From: Budorcas taxicolor
Taxonomy: Eukaryota > Chordata > Mammalia > Artiodactyla > Bovidae
DNA length: 64,000 bases
NCBI RefSeq assembly: GCF_023091745.1
Contig: NC_068922.1
Coordinates: forward strand, 26,450,001-26,514,000
Direction of reading: 5' to 3'
Of the stretch, positions 33,535 through 43,796 are shown in pieces. Position 1 is the first letter of the stretch; each line of letters begins with the position of its first letter. The notes below the pieces were generated by a model. It was not told where the DNA came from, searched no databases, and saw nothing but the letters and a program-made list of their open reading frames with translations. Position numbers and translations under genes: made by a program.

Positions 33535-33700
33535 GCCTGTAAGTAGGTTGCTTCCACCTTCTAGCTTCTGTGAATAACTTTGCTATGAACATGGACATGA
33601 ATGTGCAAATACCTCCCGGAGGCCCTGCTCTCTGTTCTTGGGGTCTATATCCAGGAGTGGGATTGCTGCTGGGTGGCTGGTCTTTAAAGTAAGCCCATTT
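33535..33700 (-). repeat. L1-like fragment
   Basis: The antisense motifs tgaataactttgctatgaac and atccaggagtgggattgctg are typical of the distal L1 ORF2/3' region. Confidence 0.6.
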
Positions 33701-33778
33701 TTCTAGAAAAGCCGACAGGCCATGAGGTGATGAAATCAGCTCTACTCCACTGTAGAGCCGCAACTGCAAGCTGCTAAG

Positions 33779-33987
33779 TGGGCTTCCCAGGTGGCTTAGT
33801 GGTAAAGAATCTGCCTACCCACCGGAGATGTAGGAGACTAGAGTTCAATTCCTGGGTTGGGAAGATCCCCTTTGGAGGAAACAGCAACCCACTCCAGTAT
33901 TCTTGCCTGAAGAATCTCATGGACAGAGGAGCCTGGCAGGCTATTGTCTGTGGAGTCACATAGTCGGACATGACTGAGCACACACAG
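33779..33987 (+). mobile_element. Bov-tA SINE
   Basis: The head is gggcttcccaggtggcttag. The A unit contains caacccactccagtattctt and ends cggacatgactgagcacaca. Confidence 0.92.
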
Positions 33988-34214
33988 ATAAATGGCATCA
34001 GTTTACTTGGTTTTCTTTACAATGTTGATCTAATGTAACAAATATTTCTGAAAAATATTTTTGTTTATTGACTTATTTATCATACAGTTTTCTATCAGGA
34101 CTATTTCTCCGTAATTATCCCCCTGAGAATAATAAATCCATCAATCCCATTCTCTCTGCATCACTGTTAATTTTCTGATGACTTATCGCATAACAAGCCG
34201 TCAGATATCTTAGC

Positions 34215-34420
34215 CTTGGCTCAAGCGCTAAAAAAATTTGTCTGCAGGAGACCTAGGAGTGCAGGAGACATAGGAGACATGGGTTTGATCCCTAGGTCGG
34301 GAAGATTCCCCTGGAGAAGGAAACGACAATCCACTCCAGGATTCTTGCCTGGAAAATTCCCAGGGACAGAGGATCCTGGTGGGCTACAGTCCATGGACTC
34401 ACAAAGACTAGAGCATGCAA
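34215..34420 (+). mobile_element. Bov-tA SINE, diverged
   Basis: A degraded head with a duplicated caggagacctaggagtgcag stretch leads into a standard A unit ending before gcatgcaaag. Confidence 0.82.
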
Positions 34421-34584
34421 AGACAAGCTGCCAGATGTCCCTGGAGGAAGTACTGCAGTCCTTTGGAAATTCAAATTTGGGGAATTATTTTTATCTTCTA
34501 AATCTTGCCTTAGTTTGAAAATACTTCTCCAGAAAAACAATCCCATTCTCCTCGCACGGAGAATGGGATCTGCAGTGGCAGCTT

Positions 34585-34861
34585 GGGGGAAGGCAATGGC
34601 ACCCCACTCCAGTGCTCTTGCCTGGAAAATCCCATGGACGGAGGAGCCTGGTGGGCTGCAGTCCATGGGGTCGCTAAGAGTTGGACACGACTGAGCGACT
34701 TCACTTTCACTTTCCATTTTCATGCATTGGAGAAGGAAATGGCAACCCACTCCAGTACTTTTGACTGGAGAATCCCAGGGACGGCGGAGCTTGGTAGGCT
34801 GCCGTCTATGGGGTCGCACAGAGTTGGACACGACTGAAGAGACTTAGCAGCAGCAGCAGCA
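34585..34861 (+). mobile_element. Bov-A2 dimeric SINE with target-site duplication
   Basis: Two A units are joined by cactttcactttccattttc and the tail is cag repeats. Identical gcagtggcagctt sequences flank it (34572-34584 and 34862-34874), so both ends are exact. Confidence 0.95.
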
Positions 34862-34874
34862 GCAGTGGCAGCTT

Positions 34875-36044
34875 TTAGCCACGGGGCGGCAGTGTGTCCA
34901 CAGGCAGCTACCAGGTTGTCCAGGAAAGAACTTCTGCCTTAAACAGTATTTTTGACACTCTTGTTAAGATCTCATCTGTGTTCTGGTATTTCACAGGAGG
35001 ACTTCTGATTAAATTTCACTGAAAGGAGGCATAACAAAAGTCACTAAAAGTGTAATATTTAGCACAACACATACATTTGGGGCTTTACTCCTTGCCCTCG
35101 GATTAAATGACCTGAATGCGAACAGTGAGTATTGAGCACCAACTAACTGTGGGGCAGCTGCTGTTCCTGGGGCCAGGCTGCAAATTCAGACGTCATGGTT
35201 TCTGGCTCGGAGGAGAGACTGTGCTAAAGGAGCGAAGTGAACCCAGGGTGCCTCCTGGGGGGGTGGTCTGAAGCCGAGAATGCAGCCCAGGACCAGTGTT
35301 AACAGACAGACCTGTCCCTGAGGATGCTTCTCCCCCTCAGTAAGTGCTGAGAGGTAGGCCTGCTGATGGGGGAAGTCCTAAAACTTCCCCTGCCGGATCA
35401 GGCGGGTGAGCCCAGCGTGGGTCCTCACATGCCTTGCAGGCAATGAATGCAAGCATTCATTGAGCTCCGGCACAACCCTGTGCATGAACAGAAATCCAGC
35501 GAGGTTTCTGGAACTCAGCCACGCAGTCATTCTTCTCATTTAGATGCTGCTCAGATGTCACATGGTCCCAGAGGCCTCCTGTGATCAGCCCGTGGGAGGC
35601 TGCTGCTGTCCCAGCGAGGACCCTGCGTGCCCCTCTGTGCCTCAGCTCCCTGGCCCGTCTTCCCGTCCCCCTGCCCCTGGAGTGTGGCCACAGGAGGCAG
35701 AGAAGTCAGAGAACCAGGACAGAGGGGCCTTGAGGGAAGAAGTCGTGGGGTCTGTGCACACACCAAGAGGGAAGAAGTTCACTCAGGAATTCTGTCCCCT
35801 CTCCTTGTGCCCACCTCCCAACACCACTTTCTCTCCCCGCTTCCCGTCCTTCCTCCATACCTTCCCTTCTCCCCATTTCCTCCCCTCTGGGCATTGCTGA
35901 GGCCCGTCACTGGAGAGACATCACCCTCAGAAGACATGCCAGTGCAAACATGGACGACTGAAGTCAGCTAAGGAGATTTGAACAGTATTCTATGTAAAAC
36001 AATTTTTAAAATCCTTTTAAAATTCTTTTTTTTAATATTTTTTT
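34875..36044. other. Intergenic segment with an L2-like patch
   Basis: Near 35545-35700 the sequence (gctgctcagatgtcacatgg followed by gaggcctcctgtgatca) resembles the end of an L2 element. The pyrimidine-rich 35800-35900 region is low complexity. The 118-codon frame over it is not a gene candidate. Confidence 0.5.
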
Positions 36045-36108
36045 GTTTTTAAATTTATTTTTAATTGTGGGATAATTACAATATTGTGTTGGTTTCTACC
36101 AGTTTTTT
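36045..36108 (-). repeat. L1 3' end scrap
   Basis: The antisense phrase gataattacaatattgtgtt and ggtttctaccag match the ruminant L1 3' UTR, after an A/T-rich run. Confidence 0.6.
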
Positions 36109-36130
36109 TTTTAAATCATTTTATATTGTA

Positions 36131-36327
36131 TTTGTGAAAGTCGCTCAGTTGTGTCTGACTCTTTGCAACCCCCATGGTCTGTAAAGTCCCTGGAATTCTC
36201 CAGGCCAGAATACTGGAGTGGGTAGCCTTTCGCTTCTCCAGCGGATCTTCCCAATGCAGGGATTGAACCCAGGTTTCCCGCATTGCAGGTGGATTCTTTA
36301 CCAGCTGAGCCACAAGGGAAGCCCAAT
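36131..36327 (-). mobile_element. Bov-tA SINE
   Basis: An antisense A unit (gtgtctgactctttgcaacc) and head (ctgagccacaagggaagccc) are complete. Confidence 0.92.
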
Positions 36328-36376
36328 AATGCTGGAGTGGGTAGCCTATCCCTGCTCCAGGGGATCGTCCCAACCC
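36328..36376 (-). repeat. Partial duplicate of the neighbouring Bov-tA
   Basis: The segment taatgctggagtgggtagcc to ggatcgtcccaaccc repeats the middle of the adjacent SINE (36203-36255) right after its head. It is a 49-bp scrap rather than a full element. Confidence 0.75.
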
Positions 36377-36377
36377 A

Positions 36378-36645
36378 TTTATTTTTGGCTATGCTGGGTT
36401 TTTGTTGCTGTGCGGGCTTGTCTCTAGTTTTGAAGAGCAAAGGCTACTCTTTAGCTGCAGCACGCAGGCTTCTCACTGTGGTGACCTCTTGTTGCAGAGA
36501 GTGGGCTCCAGAGCACAGACTCAGGAGCTGTGGCCTGTGAGCTCAGTTGCTCCACAGCACATGGGATCTTTCCAGTTCAGAGATTGGACCTGTGTCTCTG
36601 TACTGGCAGGCAGATTCTTCATCACCTCCCCACCAAGGAAGTCCT
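36378..36645 (-). mobile_element. CHR-type SINE, long form
   Basis: The antisense modules start tttggctatgctgggttttt, pass ttgctccacagcacatggga and end at ccaccaaggaagtcct. Confidence 0.78.
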
Positions 36646-37824
36646 GAAGAGTATTTTAAACATAGCTTTTCCCTCAGAAACATAACGCTGCTCCCTCATT
36701 TTCAGAGCTTCAACTCACAGAGCTTTCTTCTCCTCTACGCCCTGGGCATTTCCCTGATGGAGCTGAGCAGACCTGGTCCCCAGTCTCCAGACGGGCTGGA
36801 GTCAGGAAGGCAGAGTGAGTTGGCAGAGGGCGCAGCCCCGGCCTGTCTCCAGCTGCCCCTAAAACCTCCTTGGGGCAGGTCCCTCCCGCTTCCAGGAGCT
36901 ACATCCTTAGTGGGGAGACAGCTGCGCTCTTCTAGCCGTTTAGAAAGGCGTAGCAATACCTCCCAGCATGAGCAACATACACGACTGTTATTTTTATAGC
37001 TGCTAAATGCAGATGCCACACAGATGGCGTCCTGGCCTGCTCACAGCATCCTGTGGACTCCAGGTGTAGCCGTTTCCAAACTTCGGCTCAGCCTCAGGGA
37101 CGCCCTTCCCACCAGGTCTCATCTCTAAGATTAAGGTTAGAGAATTCCCTTCAGAGAATCTAGACTCCAGGGATTTCTTTTATGGCCCCAGCTGTCTCCT
37201 CCCCTGAGGCCATGGCCCGTCCTCTGGCCTGCAAGGGTGCAGCTAGACTGTGGTTTTCTTCTTCTGTACGTGCAAATTCTCACTTTTAAGTCTGAGATAC
37301 ATTTTCTAGCTCAAAGTATGCCCAGGCTGCGACTCTCACTGGGTGTCTCGGTGTGGCTTGTTCTTCCTCATTGTTCACATCTCAGCTCAGAGGTCATCCC
37401 TCAGCGGCCTCTGCTGTCACCTCCCCTGGAGTGGCACCTGCCCTTCCTGCCACCATAGTTCGCTGTTGGCCTCTGAGTTTTGCTCGTTTCTCTGCCAGCC
37501 ATTGGCTGAGAGTATCTGCTGGTTCTCTTGGGTTTCGAGCTGGCTTCTCCGTCTTGTAACAGAAGGCAGAACTTGCTCCTGTCAGAAAGGACTGGCTGTC
37601 AGGGGGTGACTCTGAGCAAAGGGAATCTTACACAAGATGTTGGCTCAGGGATTTCAGCACCCAATGGAGCATCCTTGTTGACCAGGGAGAATGGGCCCTA
37701 AACCAGGTCTGATGGACTCTTGTTGCTGTGGCCACGTAACAGCCAGAAGCTGCTCATCCCAGTGCACTGTGAGCTCCCTGAAGCCATGGAGACTCTGTCT
37801 TGTTCGCCTCAGAAAGTAAAAAGA
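36646..37824. other. Intergenic segment with a possible L2 patch
   Basis: Around 37370-37450 (ttcacatctcagctcagagg) the sequence resembles L2. Otherwise nothing identifiable is present. A 150-codon frame at 36547-36999 starts in the CHR SINE and does not resemble a protein family. Confidence 0.5.
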
Positions 37825-38033
37825 AAGTGTTAGTTGCTCAGTCCTGTCCAACTCTTTGAGACCCCATGGACTGTAGCCCACCAGGCTCCTCTGTCCATGG
37901 GATTCTCCAGGCAAGAATACTGGAGTGGGTTGCCATTCCCCTCTTCAGGGGATCTTCCCAACCCAGGGATTGAACCCAGGTCTCCTGCATTTGCAAGCAG
38001 GTTCTTTGCCATCTGGGCCAGTAGGGAAGCCCT
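37825..38033 (-). mobile_element. Bov-tA SINE
   Basis: The copy is near consensus: ccaggctcctctgtccatgg, gcaagaatactggagtgggt and a right end gtagggaagccct. Confidence 0.93.
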
Positions 38034-40194
38034 TTGTTTACCCCAGAACTGGCCCCTTCTCCTGTGCTGGGAAGGCCTGGGGAAGCCGAACGCTGAAGGA
38101 TTGAAGGGGCAAGATGGGAGGCAGGTTAGCATTGCCCTGGGTCCAGAGAGCAAGCAGAGCCACAGCCAGGGTCAGGGCCAGATTCGCGCTGTGGGCTTCT
38201 GCTCAGTGTAAGGAAGACAGACCTTGAAGGGCAGTGGCCATGGGTGGAAAGGCAGCCTGGCCGTGGTGTTGACAGGGAAGAGCCCGGCTCCTTGCCTGAT
38301 GAGCGGGGCCCTGTCCTCGGAGTCCCTGTGGGCCAGAGACGGACCTGCTTTCTGACCCAAGTCGAAGGTGCCCACCAGCCTCTCTTCCCACTGTTTACAC
38401 TAGGGTGGCAGACCCCAGGCCTCTGGTATCAGCTCCTAGTCACCATTTACAAAGCCCCCGGTCAGAAGGGTCCCCTCTCCTTGCCCAGACCTCGTTGGCA
38501 GCCTCTGGAGTCCACATGCATGGATTGAGTCACTGAGAAAAGGCATTGGTGGGAGGTATGTTGCTATGCCCCTGCCTGCTTATGCCAGCTGCTGGTCATT
38601 GTAAATGACCTGTTCTCCCTCCTCTCTGGGCTCTCCCCCGAGTGTTAGAGGGGCCCCTAGCATGATGCCTTGCAGCACAGGGGAGTGTTCTCCATATCCT
38701 CCATGTCCGTGCTGGGCCTGGATACAGGTAGAGGAGTGGAGTTAGCACAGGACTCGAGCACAGAGTGGGGTTCGAATGCCTGGGCTGAGGCCCACCTGGG
38801 AGGCTGGTATAGATTCTATCCCGTCACTCGCTGGCAGCGATAGGTCTTGACAAAGCTGGGGGTTTGGTGGCAGTACTTTGTCCCCCTTCTCCCCTACCCC
38901 CTGGCTTCTAGGGGGGGGCCTTCTTGCCCCATTGGAGCACGTGCCCATCTCTGAGATGAGTCTGGGCAGGCAGGACACACAGAAACAATGATGGAGATGG
39001 CAGGGGACCTGCCACCCTCTTGGCTGCAGAGAGAAACCTTCGTGGCAAGGCCAAAAAAAACCAAGTTGGAAACGGGTTGAGAAGTTGAGGAAATCTCTCC
39101 AGAGAGCAGGCCACTCACAGGAGGCCTCTACTGGAATTTTCTAAATCTGGGCACTCTCACAATCAAGAATAAGCATCTCTTGCTACCCTCCCTCTGCCCC
39201 GTCCCTGGTCCTTCTCCCATGAGCCTCTCGGTGAACAGCAGCCCCATGGACCCTGTCAGCCACCTGGGCCCGGGGAGCCCCCTCTCTGCGGTTCTCCCCC
39301 ACCCAATATACATGCACACTCTCAACTGACACTTAGCAGTGGAAAAACACTCTGTGGATAGCGAAATTCCATGTTTGTATAAAGTCCTGTGAGTGAGCTT
39401 ATAAAGCTAGGGGAAGTGCTTTATGGAGAAGAGTGTTACAGAGAGAAAATACAGCAGCTAACCCAACCCAACGGGACATGACTCTTCTATGAAGCCAGGC
39501 CGATGACACTGATACAGGCTGAGCTGGTGACCGGGTACAGGGGTGGCAAGACCAGAGCCAAAGGTGGGGTGTGGAGAATCCTCCATGTGTTTCAAGCCGA
39601 GAGAACTGGTGGGCTCTGTGTTAGAGAAGGAGTGAGAGATGTTAGGAGTTGGCCCCAAAGCAGCTTGCCGTTAAGCGGGAGTTATTTATGCTTTCATTGT
39701 GCAGAGTCCTTCAAAAATAGCCTGATCTAAGCCCTTCGGCACCACAGGAACACACAGGCATCTCCCGTTAAGCTGGGCGTGTTGGGTGATGGTAGCAAAG
39801 GCATGTGTCCCCTAGAACAGGCTGAATCCGCCTAGGGAGGGAACGGGGGCCTGCAGTTGGGCTCAGCCGCCATGTCACAGACCCCCACCTCTTGCCCCAT
39901 CACACTCATCCCCAGATACAAAGTCACTGCCGTGAGGGCGGATCCAAAGTGCTCGCTGCACCTCCAGTTCTGCTTCTTCTCTGAGTCTCCAGTGCAAGTA
40001 GCATTGGAATTGGACACGTTGTCCTGTTAATGGCCTCTGAGCCTTTAGAGGGCTGTACCGAAACCACCCCCCCTAAAGTCTGAATGAGTCACCTGTGTGC
40101 TTGTGCACGTGTGTGCTCTGTGGTTAGATGGAGAGATCGAAGTCCTAGAAGATTCAGAGCTCTGACCCTAGTTCTTATATGATCTTGAGCAAGT
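38034..40194. other. Intergenic, GC-richer segment without recognisable features
   Basis: No gene, RNA or clear repeat is recognised over about 2.1 kb. A short G run (38914-38920) and several frames under 95 codons are incidental. Confidence 0.55.
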
Positions 40195-40396
40195 TCCTTG
40201 GCTTTCTGTGTTATTTGCAAAGGCTTCTATAACAAAATGCCCCAGACTGGATGGCTCCTACAACAGAAATTTCTTTTTCTCCCAGTTCAGGGTGTAGGTG
40301 GGGTTGATTTCTTCTGGGGGTTTGCTGACGATTGCCTTTTCATTGTGTCCTCATGTGGTCCTTCCTCTGGGTTTGAACATCCCTGATGTCTCCCTT

Positions 40397-40755
40397 GTTG
40401 GCCTAAACAAATAGTCGGCCAGATATTTCCCCAGCAAAGAGGAATATATTTGGGATCAGCAGAGAACTGCGATTTGAGGTCTACAACCATGGGGAGCCCT
40501 GTAAAAGACCCTGCACAAGAAAGGAAGGAGGATGCTTTTGTAGGGAAGAAAAGGCAGTTGAGGTATGGGTAGGTGTGGGGCTATGGTAGACAAATGTCCA
40601 TGGCTTGTCATTGACTGAGTCCTTGTCTGAAAAAGGGCCGGGTCTTCCTTTCTTCTCTTGGGATCTGCCATTGTCATTGGGTGTGAGAGCTCCCCTTGCT
40701 GGTCTCCTGACTCCATTCAATCAATTGAGGCTTCTGGTATTAATTATTTATACCC
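40397..40755. mobile_element. Unidentified ~360-bp insert within the MLT1A LTR
   Basis: LTR sequence stops after gatgtctccc and resumes at ctgtgtgtcctaatct. Between them lie 40398-40755 with motifs atatttccccagcaaagagg and ccattcaatcaattgaggct. Length and setting suggest a solo LTR or similar element, but I cannot name it and found no clear duplication at its ends. Confidence 0.5.
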
Positions 40756-40861
40756 TGTGTGTCCTAATCTTCTTTTTCATAAGGACACCAGTCAGATAGG
40801 ATTAGGTCCTACCTGGATGTCCTCATTTTAACTTAATTGCCTCTTCAAAGGCTCTATCTCC

Positions 40862-41066
40862 TGGGAATTCACTGGTGATGGTCCAGTGGTTAAGACTTCG
40901 TCCTCCAACACAGGAGTGTGGGTTTCATTCCTGGTCATGGAACTAAGATACCACAAGCCTCAAGGCCCAAAAATCAAAACATAAAACAGAAGCAATAATG
41001 TAACAAATTCAATAAAGACTTTAAAAATAGTTCACATTTAAAAAAATCTTTTTTAAAAAAGGGAAC
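40862..41066 (+). mobile_element. CHR-type SINE nested in the MLT1A LTR
   Basis: The head is tgatggtccagtggttaaga. The long A/T-rich tail runs to gggaac at 41066. The flanks ctatctcc (40854-40861) and ttatctcc (41067-41074) are a near-perfect duplication of LTR sequence. Confidence 0.85.
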
Positions 41067-41176
41067 TTATCTCCAAATTCAGCCACATTATGAGGTCCTG
41101 GGGCTTAGGGCTTCAACATATGGATTACTGGTTCATGGGGGAGGAGTGGCAAACACAGATCAGCCCATAACACATT

Positions 41177-41559
41177 TTCTTTTTAAATTTCATTGCTTTT
41201 GATTGCTAATATCTGAAGGATGTGAGCCAGTGACTTCTGAGGAGATTTAAAGTTCTTGTTCTTTTCCTTATCTGTTCTTCTTTTGTGATTTTTTTCTCTC
41301 CCCTCTCTCTCTTCTGTTCCTCTTCATTCTCTTATTTTCATCTCTCTTTCTTTCCTAAGGGTATACAGGTCACTCCCTAGGTGCTGATACCCAGGTTTAC
41401 TTATCATTTTTATGACCCTGGTTAGAATGCATCAGATCAAGTTGCTTGCAGAAACCTGACAGCAAGTACACATAGCCACATGGCAAGAATAGATTAAAAA
41501 TTAATGGGAGGAAAAAGCCTTGCTGTTTCTCTATGTCCTCAGGGTAAAGGAAAGTCAGG
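41177..41559. other. Intergenic segment without recognisable features
   Basis: This is a T/C-rich patch near 41280-41360 with nothing else I can name. Confidence 0.5.
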
Positions 41560-42900
41560 GTCAAGGTTGACACAGACCATTAAGTAGGGTTTCTGTCCAT
41601 AGTAATGACAGAATAAATGATACTGGACTAGATCCCCTCACTGTAAATAACTTAAAAAACTGGATGCAATTGATGAAGCAAAAGCTTCCAGATGTTAAAA
41701 ATAGGCAGCAAAGGGCTATGGGCCCTGACATAAAGGAAACAAGAATGAAGTCACTTCACGATTTTTCTAGCTTTTTATCTGGAGGCAGTTTTTGGACTAC
41801 TCCCAGGGGAAAACCAAGCAGAGCATGGAGGCTTCACTGAGTTAAGAAGACAGATTAGAGGAAGATATATAGAACCCCAGAAATGTGCATAGAAGTTCCC
41901 TGCATCTTAGGTTGAATACTGAGCTGTACATGTAAAGAGAAAAACTCCAAACAGTCAGGAAATAAGCAACTTCAAGGAAAATTTTTGAAATAAATAATTT
42001 TTAGGCCTCACAAGGGTATAAAGTGGCTTCCCTGGTGGCTCAGTGGTCAAGAATTCTCCTGCCAAAGCCTGAGACCTGGGTTTGATCCCCGGGTCAGGAA
42101 GATCCCCTGGAGAAGGAAATGGCAAGCCACTCTAGTATTCTTGCTTGGGAAATCTTATGGACAGAGGAGCCTTTTGGGCTACAGTCCATGGGGGAGCAAA
42201 AGAGTCAGACATGACTTAGCAACTGAACAATAGCAAAAAAAGCATAGGAAGACATTTAAACTCTAGTCAGCCAGAATGAGGATCTCTTGTTAAACACCTG
42301 GGGAATTCAGTGAAGACTCTAGAAATGTAATACCTTAGTAGTCAGGCCAAACTGAATCCACTCTAAAAAAGCTTAAAATGAGTCTCAGAAGGATCAAGCT
42401 AATACTCAAACAGCTCAACTGTCTGTTAAATCAAAATTCAACATTTTTTGAAGGAAGCTAAAATCCAAACATTCAACAATGTAGCATACACAGTGTCCAG
42501 CATTCAATAAAAATAACTAGACATATGAAAGCAGGAAAATGTAACTCAAAGAGGAAAAAAGAAAAAACAACAGTTAATAGCAATAGGTTCAAACATAGTA
42601 GATTCAGATGATAGAATTAGCAGACAAGGACTTCAAGACCAGTTATTCTAATATACTCAAGAATTTAAGAGTAAACAAATAAAATATGTATAATGGCTAT
42701 GTTAACATCAGGAGAATACGCTTCAGGACAAGGAATATTACTAGAGATGAATTGGGACATTTCATAGTGATAAAAGGGTCAATTTATCAAGAAGACATAA
42801 AAATCTTAACACGTATGCCTCTGATAACAAAACTACAAATTACCTGAAACCAGTTGACCAGGAAAAAACAACACCTATAGCAACTGTTTCAAATTAAAAA
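41560..42900 (+). mobile_element. Old L1/HAL1-type fragment, interrupted by a Bov-tA
   Basis: Phrases such as gatagaattagcagacaagg acttcaagac and gtcaatttatcaagaagaca are characteristic of the + strand of old L1/HAL1 elements. All frames are closed by many stops. A Bov-tA at 42028-42236 divides it. Confidence 0.6.
42028..42236 (+). mobile_element. Bov-tA SINE
   Basis: The head is gtggcttccctggtggctca. The A unit includes cagaggagccttttgggcta and ends in an A-rich tail (agcaaaaaaag). Confidence 0.92.
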
Positions 42901-43708
42901 GGAAAATACTACACAGCTACTTGCAAGGTCATCTTTATCACCATAGATTGATTAAGGGAACTACCCTGGGGTGTTGCTGGAGTGACAGAAAAACAGCTTA
43001 ACAAATTTGGCTTTGACCTCAAAGAGCTCACAATGAGGCTGAAATACAGAACACACATACACAGATTAAAAGATTAAAAGGTATGTCTCAAGTATTTTCC
43101 TTAAACTTCTGTCTTTCAATTTTTGAATCAAATAAATCGTTAAGCTCCTGTTGGCTATTTTCCATCTTCAAGGATTAATACTTGGCCTTACCAACAGCCT
43201 TGTAACTGCTTAGTCATCCACAATACGCCCTAGTAGCTATATGACCCACCCCAATAAGTTCAGTTAGCACCCACAGAACTGGAGGACGATCATCTTTAAC
43301 ATCCCATGAGACCAGAGGCCAACACTGGGGGGCCCAACAAGGCTTGTGATGACTTACTGTAGGTCCCTTGCTTTCAAATATTCTTGAAGCAAGCTGTGAC
43401 TAGTTATGGAAAAAGATTCATTCTAGGGTGATTCACACTCATTATGGTTAATTACACCACTGATTAGTTGCACCAGTGGCCCCACTTTCGATGAATGAGG
43501 CCAGTGCCACACCTCGGGAAAAAATCACTCTTAAAGATCCACTTTGTAGACACAACTTGGTATTTTTAAATTCAGTCTATTTCCCAAGGAAACTGCCTTC
43601 AGGTCATTCTGGGATTAGCATGGATTACCTGTGAAAGAGCCTTTCCAGAAATCCCAATTCAGCTAACAGGAGAGGCTGGCTCTTTGTTACCTTTAATAAG
43701 TGATTGAA
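42901..43708. other. Intergenic segment without recognisable features
   Basis: Nothing identifiable is present. Open frames are very short. Confidence 0.5.
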
Positions 43709-43796
43709 TTTCTTTTTTTTTTAAATTTTACTTTACAATACTGTAGTGGTTTTGCCATATATCAACGTGAATCCGTCATGGGTATACACGTGGTTG
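43709..43796 (-). mobile_element. L1 3' end scrap
   Basis: An antisense ruminant L1 3' terminus, about 88 bp: ttttactttacaatactgta, gttttgccatatatcaacgt and gggtatacacgtgg. Confidence 0.7.

Larger units (their letters stand above)
40195..41176 (-). mobile_element. MLT1A-type MaLR LTR, broken by two insertions
   Basis: Antisense blocks of one LTR occur in order: 40210-40396 (ataacaaaatgccccagact, tgtcctcatgtggtcc), 40756-40861 (cataaggacaccagtcagat) and 41067-41176 (gaggtcctggggcttagggc to cagcccataacac). The blocks are interrupted by an unidentified insert and by a CHR SINE. It is an old ERVL-MaLR solo LTR with no coding part. Confidence 0.75.

Noticed and set aside
36547..36999. 150-codon frame
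   Set aside because: It begins in a CHR SINE and continues into unique sequence with no domain.
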